Part shown: positions 58,491 through 64,000 of the stretch, piece after piece
How the letters are laid out: each line of letters begins with the position of its first letter
Numbering within the stretch: the stretch's first letter is position 1
NCBI GenBank assembly: GCA_039105265.1
Contig: JAPFFF010000001.1
Coordinates: forward strand, 8,432,001 to 8,496,000
From: Tritrichomonas musculus
Lineage: Eukaryota > Parabasalia > Tritrichomonadida > Tritrichomonadidae
Length of the DNA: 64,000 bases
Direction of reading: 5' to 3'
The notes under the pieces: model-generated
Told to the model about the DNA's origin: nothing
The model's input: the letters and a program-made list of their open reading frames with translations, nothing else
Databases searched by the model: none
Translations under genes and position numbers: made by a program

Positions 58491-59531
58491 TATCCAAAAA
58501 TATCCAATTTGGATACTTTTTGGACATTTTTCGAAACTTTTTGAGAAAAAAAATATCGGACACAAAAGCCTAGTCTTCAAATGCAGATTTTTTGGACAAA
58601 CAGTTAAGGTCAAATAATTTGATATTTATTTTTTAGCAGTTATGGCCCAACATAAAAAAAAAACTAAACTTAACAAAAGCCAGCCTTTTCTCCTTCTTTT
58701 TATTTTTATTTTGTTCGATTAAAACGACGATATGTTTTATCTGTGACTCAATGATAAATGCTATCTACTTTTTTTCACAAATTGCGATCTTGATCAACTT
58801 GATAACTCCAATTTAGCAACTATGCTTTACCAATTTACTTATCAAAACCGATGTAATGATGAATGTTGTTAAAATGATCAATCTTTCTGGCTTCAATAAA
58901 AAAATCAACGACGTAATTTTGCTTTTTTTATCATTTTAAGCATTTTTTATGGGATTTTAAATTAATATAGCAGAAATGTTGCATTATTGCAGGAGAAGGC
59001 CATTTTCTAAGGAAGAAAAAGAAATTGGATTCAATATTCTATGTAATGCATTATACATCATATTAATTCATTATAAAATGATTAATTACATACATTTAAA
59101 TAAAGAAAAAAATATTTTTATATTTTTATTTATGCTTTTTGATTCTTTTTTCATTCCAATTATATTTCAAACAAACCGCCGAAAAAAAAAATTGAATGCC
59201 AAAAGTCCAAAATTTTGGACTTTTTTGAATAGAAAAAAAATTGAGAGCTTTTTGTCCGAAAAATCTGCATTTTTTCATCTATCAATTTTTTATTCAATAA
59301 ATATTCGTATTTTTCTGAAAATCCAATTGATAAATGAAGCTTATAATTAAGAAATATTATTTTGTTCTTTATTTTTTAATAGAATTTTATTTAAAAAATT
59401 GGAAATACCGTTTAAAATTTTGAATTGATATGGCTACAAAAAAATTGCATTCAAAAAAGCCCCCATTTTTTGAGAGAGTAGAAATTTCCTACAAAATGGA
59501 GAGAATGATAATAAAGAAAAATTAATAAGAA
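58491..59531. other. Palindrome arms and dispersed hairpin repeat, no gene
   Basis: 58501-58515 is a small palindrome (TATCCAATTTGGATA), and 58556-58579 complements 57627-57650. Around 59195-59280 lies a related palindrome (AAAGTCCAAAATTTTGGACT) followed by TTTTGTCCGAAAAATCTGCA, resembling 58580-58600. An open frame at 58976-59350 crosses this repeat and is not considered a gene. Confidence 0.55.
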
Positions 59532-60980
59532 AATATTTGGGAAATTACCATTTTTCCCCAACTTTTTTTATATCACATTTCAACCTGGGGAAAAATGGTT
59601 TTTTGCATAAAATTTTATAAAAAAAATGTAAATTTTAACCATTTTTCCCCAACTTTTAAATCAGTCAACATTCGGCCTTTTTAATGCAGTATCAACTCTT
59701 TTCTAGCATGGTTAATCATTATTAAGGGTACAAATAAAGTTTTTTTTGAATTTTTTTTTTAATCAAATATCTTATCAAATGCAAAAATTATCGTTTCAAA
59801 AATTTAACTGTTCAAATAAAGTTAAAATTATCTAGTAGCATTATAAACCAATTTTGAACCTTTATAAACCTGAAATTTACAAATTTTTTATTATATTATG
59901 AATAATCCGATCTTATTTCAGGAAGATGAATGCAGGGTAATTTTAAAGATTATTATCTAAAAATACAATATAAATAAATATAAATGAGAATTTTGCTCAA
60001 TCACAAGTTTTTCACTAATATATTAGCTCCAACTTTTTTAATATTTGAATTAAAAAGATTTTTATTGTCTAAAATGATATATTCTATACTAATACACTTT
60101 TTAATGCATATTTTTATTGAAATTCAAGATAAGATGATTTCTCAAATTTTCTTAATATTCTATCTCAATTTATTGATTATTTAAACAATATCATAAATTT
60201 AATCATAATGTGAATAAATAATTGCTATGCTACCTTTTTTTCCTGGGAAGAATGATTGCATATTCAAGATACACTTATGGAGTGTTTTTGATAACCTATA
60301 CATAAGAAAATTTTTTATTTTGAAAAAAAGTGTTTATATTACATAAATCCTTTATATTTTTAGGTTTTGAATTTATAAATCATAGTATAATCGTTTTATT
60401 TATATATATATTAAAATACAGGCAAAAACATGATATTTTATATTACAATGAGATTTTTATTTCAAACGAACTTCATCATTTTTCTGATATGAATTGACAT
60501 GTGATTTTTTCTTTTTTGTTATAATTATTTTTCAAAAGTACTTCATATTCTTCTCTAATTTGGTTCTGATTTTACCTAAAATAAAATGAAAAATATTGCT
60601 TTTTTCATTTTCTCTTATGTATTTTTAAATTTTCTCTGGGATAACATTTATATAATTATTATATTCATTTATATGTAATACAATTTTTGTCAGTCATTTC
60701 GAATTAGAAATTTTTCCTTTTAATTGTAATGTTGATATTTTTAAAATTCTTTTTTTGAGGTAATAGACATATGCATTTTATGTATTGTTCTTTTTCTTAA
60801 TAATTTATTTTAATTTTGAAACTCTAAATGTTGTTTATGCTGTAATTTTATAAAAAATATTTTTAAAAAAACGATCATTTTCAATTCAAAAAAATTACCA
60901 TTTTTCCCCAGTTTTTTACCATTTTTCCCCAGTTTTTTCCATTCAATTTTCTGGGGAAAAATTACACTTCCCAAAATATT
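59532..60980. mobile_element. TIR element with ACCATTTTTCCCCA repeats
   Basis: Left end 59532-59600 (AATATTTGGGAAATTACCATTTTTCCCC, continued to CCTGGGGAAAAATGG) pairs imperfectly with the right end 60898-60980, where TTACCATTTTTCCCCAG is doubled and the sequence ends CCCAAAATATT. A third copy of the motif (AACCATTTTTCCCCAAC) lies at 59638-59655. The interior of about 1.3 kb is AT-rich and lacks any sizeable coding frame. It is a non-autonomous element or a decayed one. Confidence 0.6.
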
Positions 60981-61080
60981 TATAATAAAAAAGATAAATA
61001 AAAACTAAAAATAAGAAAACTAAGTATAGGTGTAAAAATTTTAGAAATATCGAATGATAATTAAGAAAATTGTTAAAATT

Positions 61081-61275
61081 AAGAATCCTCGCTACGCTGC
61101 GGTTTGTAGAATCAACGCATAATGGGGGCTACGCCCCCATTCGTCCAATATTTTTGCGGAGCTGAGGCTCCGCAAAAATATTGGTCGCTCCCTTTCGGGC
61201 CAGGCCCCCCCTAGCCCCCCAAGGGGGGAAGCCCTCCGGGTGTCAGCCCTTCGTTCGCTCGAGTTTTGGTTCCTT
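61081..61275. repeat. GC-rich palindromic island
   Basis: About 195 bp with far higher GC than anything nearby. It contains a 9-bp stem with 3-nt loop (AATGGGGGC/GCCCCCATT, 61121-61141), a perfect 18-bp stem with 4-nt loop (CCAATATTTTTGCGGAGC and complement, 61145-61184), and G/C-run palindromes (CCCCCCTAGCCCCCCAAGGG region, 61204-61232), then TCGTTCGCTCGAG. No match to a known gene. Could be a foreign insertion, a hairpin-rich repeat family or a structured RNA. Confidence 0.75.
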
Positions 61276-61726
61276 GTTGTGTTCTGGAAATGAAATAGCT
61301 CTTTTTTACTTCTAAAAATTTTTATCTTCTTGAGCCAAACCGTTTTATTTTTACTTATTTGGACATATTCCCAGAAAAAGTGGGTGCTTTTTTGAATGAA
61401 TCTTTTTTTTAGCCATTGATATGATGATATTTTCAAACATTTATTAATAAATAACTGTAATATTGTAGTATACTATTATTCATAAATTTAGTAATTAGAT
61501 TTGTTAATAAAAATAATGCTTTTTAATAGAGATATTTAGTAAAAATTTTGAGAGGAGCATTGATTGAAAAACGGAATTTTGAGTTGTTCAAAATTTGAGA
61601 GAATTCATTGAGTTAATTCAAACTTACTTCAATTTTGAACAACTCTAACTCCTTAAAAAGTGAAAGCAATCAAGATTTCAAACTTATTTTGAATTAAAAT
61701 TTACCGAAAAATTTTTCGGTTTGAAT

Positions 61727-61731
61727 TCATT
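61727..61731 (+). promoter_or_regulatory. Initiator-like TCATT upstream of the vWA gene
   Basis: TCATT lies 8 nt before the ATG at 61740 and matches TCA-Y-W. Confidence 0.4.
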
Positions 61732-61739
61732 TTATTTAT

Positions 61740-62417
61740 ATGTCGATAAGAAAAACTAAAAGAACAAAGATTATGGATGTATTATTCATAATTGATGCTA
61801 CTGGATCAATGCAAAAATCAATTGATGCAGCGCATGATAAAGCAGAAGATTTGGCCTTTGAATTGCAAATTCATAACAGAACAGCATCATTTAAATTTGG
61901 ATGTATTTGCTATCGTGATCCTGTTGATAAAGAAGCAGATCAACATCTTTTTTTCGACTTTGACCAAGAAATCGAAAATCTTGCATCTTTTCTTTCAGAT
62001 GTCAAAGCCTCAGGAGGAGGAGATGGACCAGAAGACTTTGTTGGAGCCCTTGAAATCGCTTTCAATAAACTTTCCTGGCGTGAAGGTGGGAAGAGAGCCA
62101 TTATTTGGATTGCTGACGCACCGGCACATGGAAAACGCTATTGTGGCTCTGATAATCATCAAGAAGAAGAACCAAAGCTCGAACCTTTGGTTGAAAAGCT
62201 CGGAAGAGATCATTATTATTTTGTTGGGTTAAGTTTGAATGGAGGAGCTGATAGAACATTTTCAGAAATGAAAGACATTTACAATGCTAATGGAGGCCAA
62301 TCTTTCAAAATTGTATCTTTTTGTCCTGAAAAAGGAAATGAACTTGAACGTATTAAAGATACAATGAAAGTATCAACAATTAATGTTGTAAATGAAGCTA
62401 TCAGTGATTTTGAATAG
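61740..62417 (+). CDS. von Willebrand factor A domain protein
   Basis: The ORF has 225 codons; the whole chain is one vWA domain. The MIDAS metal site is DATGSM (19-24), with the further Asp in the GGGDGPEDF region (a Gly-rich loop) and IADAPAHG. The style (DATGSM, GGGDGPEDF, DAPAHG) is that of the intracellular vWA domains found in alpha-kinase VwkA and related proteins, not of integrins. Without a signal peptide it is probably cytosolic. It faces the vWA-E2-U-box gene tail to tail, 228 bp apart. Confidence 0.9.
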   Translation: MSIRKTKRTKIMDVLFIIDATGSMQKSIDAAHDKAEDLAFELQIHNRTASFKFGCICYRDPVDKEADQHLFFDFDQEIENLASFLSDVKASGGGDGPEDFVGALEIAFNKLSWREGGKRAIIWIADAPAHGKRYCGSDNHQEEEPKLEPLVEKLGRDHYYFVGLSLNGGADRTFSEMKDIYNANGGQSFKIVSFCPEKGNELERIKDTMKVSTINVVNEAISDFE

Positions 62418-62645
62418 TTATTCTATAAATATATATATATATTGTTTGGTTATTTATATTATTTATTAGCATTTTAAATATAATACATAATTTATTACAA
62501 TCCCGCTTCATAAAGTTGTATATGACTAGTCGATATTATATACAATATTAAATCCGTATATAAAAATGTTAATCAATATTACATTACCACCTTTTTAATA
62601 AAAAATTAAAAACATAAAAATGTTGTGCTTGATTGAAAGTTACAA

Positions 62646-64000
62646 TTAATCTTTTGATTTATGATCTTCAATCCATTGATTAATTCTAACTTTCAAACTG
62701 TTGTCAACTGGTAAATTCAAATCTGAATCTATAAATTCTTTGCCAGTAATTGGGCATTTTGCCTTAGGATTACTTCTAATGTATTGAATCAAAGCGCTTC
62801 TTTCGAAATAAACGCCTGTTGATGCTAAAACAGGCTCTTTCATAAGTTTTCCAGTTAAGCTGCATTTGAATGATGGATCAACATCTTCATATTCTTGCAT
62901 ATCATTCGCGTCTAAGCCTTCAGGATCTCTTTCAATATTCCATCCAACAAGCCAATCATCGCAGCTTGGTTTAGAATTATTTTGGTTATATTGTTGGATT
63001 TTGTTCCTATATTCTCCTTCATTTCCTTTTTTTAAGATTTCAATTCTGGTCGGATCGATTGGATCTTTAACATTTGGGCATATTAAAAGACCTTTTATAG
63101 CATTCAGTAAGTCATGAACAGTATCATCAGCTCGATAATTAATATCAAGATTAGATAAGCAAATAAAGCCAGTGTCGCTGATGTTTACATGATAAGGAGG
63201 CTGAACAAATCTAATTGTCGGAGGAGCGCTTGGATATTGTTCTGGAAATTCAATTGTCAAATAAAACCAACGATCTTTGTATGGTGAGCCATCTGGACCT
63301 CTGAGTAATACTCTCCATTTATCAATATTATCTTTGAAAGTAAAAACTTTAATGCCTTCTTCTTCACTTCTAACTGCGGATAAAATTCGGATTTCTTTCA
63401 AAATACGAGCTTTACGGCGTGGCGGTTTGCGCCCTTTGTTCATTACTGTAATATAAATAGGTGATACAAGTGCATTTTTGTTGTTTACTTGAGCAATTTC
63501 AGCTGCTTTTGATGGAGCATGCTTATCCCATTGATCAGGACGTGGTGCCGGAGTATTTTGAATTTGATCATGATTAAGTCTTTCGGTTGAAAAAGGCTTA
63601 AAATCACGGATAAGGACATTATAAAAAGGTTCTTCAGCAAAAATGTTCAGTCCTTCTTCAATTGAAGATGGATAAAAGGCACATCCACCTGTCATCTTGG
63701 TAATCTTGAATAAACGTGCATCTGCTTCATCAAAAACATACAGGCAATCAACACGAATCTGATTATCAATGAGAAATTGAGCAACCTTTGAAATGTCATA
63801 ATGGAAATAGCGTTGTCCTTCCCAAGTGTAATCAGCATGATTATCAAAACCATCAGTCAAAACAATTATTCGTTTAATAGCATTGCAATACTTTTTGTGG
63901 GCTTCGACTAATTCTTCAGCAGCTGCTTGCATTGTCTTAAAAATGGCGGTTGAGCCGCCTTCTTTTATTTTCTCAAGCTCATCACGAAATTGAGGAGTAA
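62646..64000 (-). CDS. vWA-ubiquitin E2-U-box fusion protein (5' end outside window)
   Basis: The frame runs out of the window: codons upstream of the Met at 63932 are open and continue the vWA domain (FRDELEKIKEGGSTAIFKTM), so at least 451 codons are present. Counting from that Met: the end of a vWA domain (1-105) with IVLTDGFDN as MIDAS Asp; a UBC (E2) fold at about 172-320, with ILKEIRIL, WFYLTIEFPEQYPSAPPTIR, PPYHVNISDTGFICLSNLD, Cys258 as the likely thioester Cys and HPN changed to HVN; and a U-box at about 352-425 (FKCSLTGKLMKEPVLASTGV, then KCPITGKEF). E2 and E3 in one polypeptide would allow self-contained ubiquitin transfer, with vWA as the substrate or adaptor module. Confidence 0.92.
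   Translation of the reverse strand, partial: TPQFRDELEKIKEGGSTAIFKTMQAAAEELVEAHKKYCNAIKRIIVLTDGFDNHADYTWEGQRYFHYDISKVAQFLIDNQIRVDCLYVFDEADARLFKITKMTGGCAFYPSSIEEGLNIFAEEPFYNVLIRDFKPFSTERLNHDQIQNTPAPRPDQWDKHAPSKAAEIAQVNNKNALVSPIYITVMNKGRKPPRRKARILKEIRILSAVRSEEEGIKVFTFKDNIDKWRVLLRGPDGSPYKDRWFYLTIEFPEQYPSAPPTIRFVQPPYHVNISDTGFICLSNLDINYRADDTVHDLLNAIKGLLICPNVKDPIDPTRIEILKKGNEGEYRNKIQQYNQNNSKPSCDDWLVGWNIERDPEGLDANDMQEYEDVDPSFKCSLTGKLMKEPVLASTGVYFERSALIQYIRSNPKAKCPITGKEFIDSDLNLPVDNSLKVRINQWIEDHKSKD

Larger units (their letters stand above)
60981..61739. other. Intergenic; holds the GC-rich palindromic island
   Basis: AT-rich apart from 61081-61275. A TTGAACAACTC/GAGTTGTTCAA inverted pair lies near 61580-61645 (AATTTTGAGTTGTTCAAAAT with TTTTGAACAACTCTAA). 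No gene. Confidence 0.5.

Noticed and set aside
58976-59350. 124-codon frame
   Set aside because: It crosses a palindromic repeat, is rich in Ile, Phe and Lys as random AT-rich DNA would be, and matches no family.
59984-60184. 66-codon frame inside a TIR element
   Set aside because: Hydrophobic AT-type composition only.
61092-61436. 114-codon minus-strand frame crossing the GC-rich island
   Set aside because: Its composition changes abruptly at the island edge and the island part is palindrome translation; no start context or family.
1-64000. tRNA, rRNA or other known structural RNA genes
   Set aside because: None could be recognised by eye; a dedicated RNA search would be needed to exclude them.

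Overview
The window looks like nuclear DNA of a parabasalid protist, most likely a Tritrichomonas-type trichomonad. The basis is a very AT-rich, apparently intronless sequence carrying gene families that are expanded in trichomonads: BspA-like (TpLRR) leucine-rich proteins, protein kinases fused to Sel1 repeats or BspA repeats, DUF3447/ankyrin proteins and a Pmp-like beta-helix surface protein. Several genes also have a trichomonad-type initiator (TCA followed by Y and W) a few bases before the ATG. The species call is an inference; no rRNA or tRNA gene was recognised.

Layout. 1-5.4 kb: end of a small gene, then about 5 kb of non-coding satellite. The first part is a nearly G-free trinucleotide-like array. 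The second is a TTCATTCAAT-type array in which a double-stem hairpin unit recurs in both orientations with paired base changes. 5.4-7.9 kb: two small ORFs, a decayed Tc1/mariner transposase and a decayed inverted-repeat element. 8-16.2 kb: a graveyard of accessory genes (a DUF3447/ankyrin gene decaying into a BspA array, a kinase-Sel1 relic, a frameshifted BspA gene). 16.7-19.8 kb: an intact kinase with about 16 Sel1 repeats. 20.6-24.7 kb: a small secretory-type protein, a TIR element, a Sel1 relic and a broken C13-peptidase-like gene whose catalytic positions look lost. 25.2-28.1 kb: BspA repeats fused to a C-terminal kinase through thirteen 33-bp repeats.

28.5-35.2 kb is housekeeping-like: GH125 alpha-mannosidase, a two-chromodomain HP1-like protein, a coiled-coil protein, a prenylated EF-hand protein and a TPR protein. 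35.8-38.5 kb holds a kinase-BspA fusion in the domain order opposite to the 25-kb gene. 39.8-41.4 kb holds a Mutator-like transposase ORF with a C-terminal linker-histone-like winged helix. 42-57 kb returns to housekeeping and structural genes: HAD phosphatase, TM2-domain protein, a 2559-residue repeat protein with EYEYEYD motifs, ribosomal protein eL42, a 3'(2'),5'-bisphosphate nucleotidase, a bromodomain protein, an ankyrin protein and a Pmp-like membrane protein. 57.3-61.7 kb is gene-poor and filled with TIR elements, one nested in a palindrome, and ends in a 200-bp GC-rich palindromic island. The last 2.3 kb has two convergent von Willebrand A genes; the right-hand one, cut by the window edge, fuses vWA, a ubiquitin E2 and a U-box E3 domain in one chain.

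The most interesting items are the vWA-E2-U-box fusion, the covarying double-stem hairpins in the satellite, the GC-rich palindromic island, the transposase-H15 fusion, the two opposite-order BspA/kinase fusions and the giant EYEYEYD protein with an internal composition shift.
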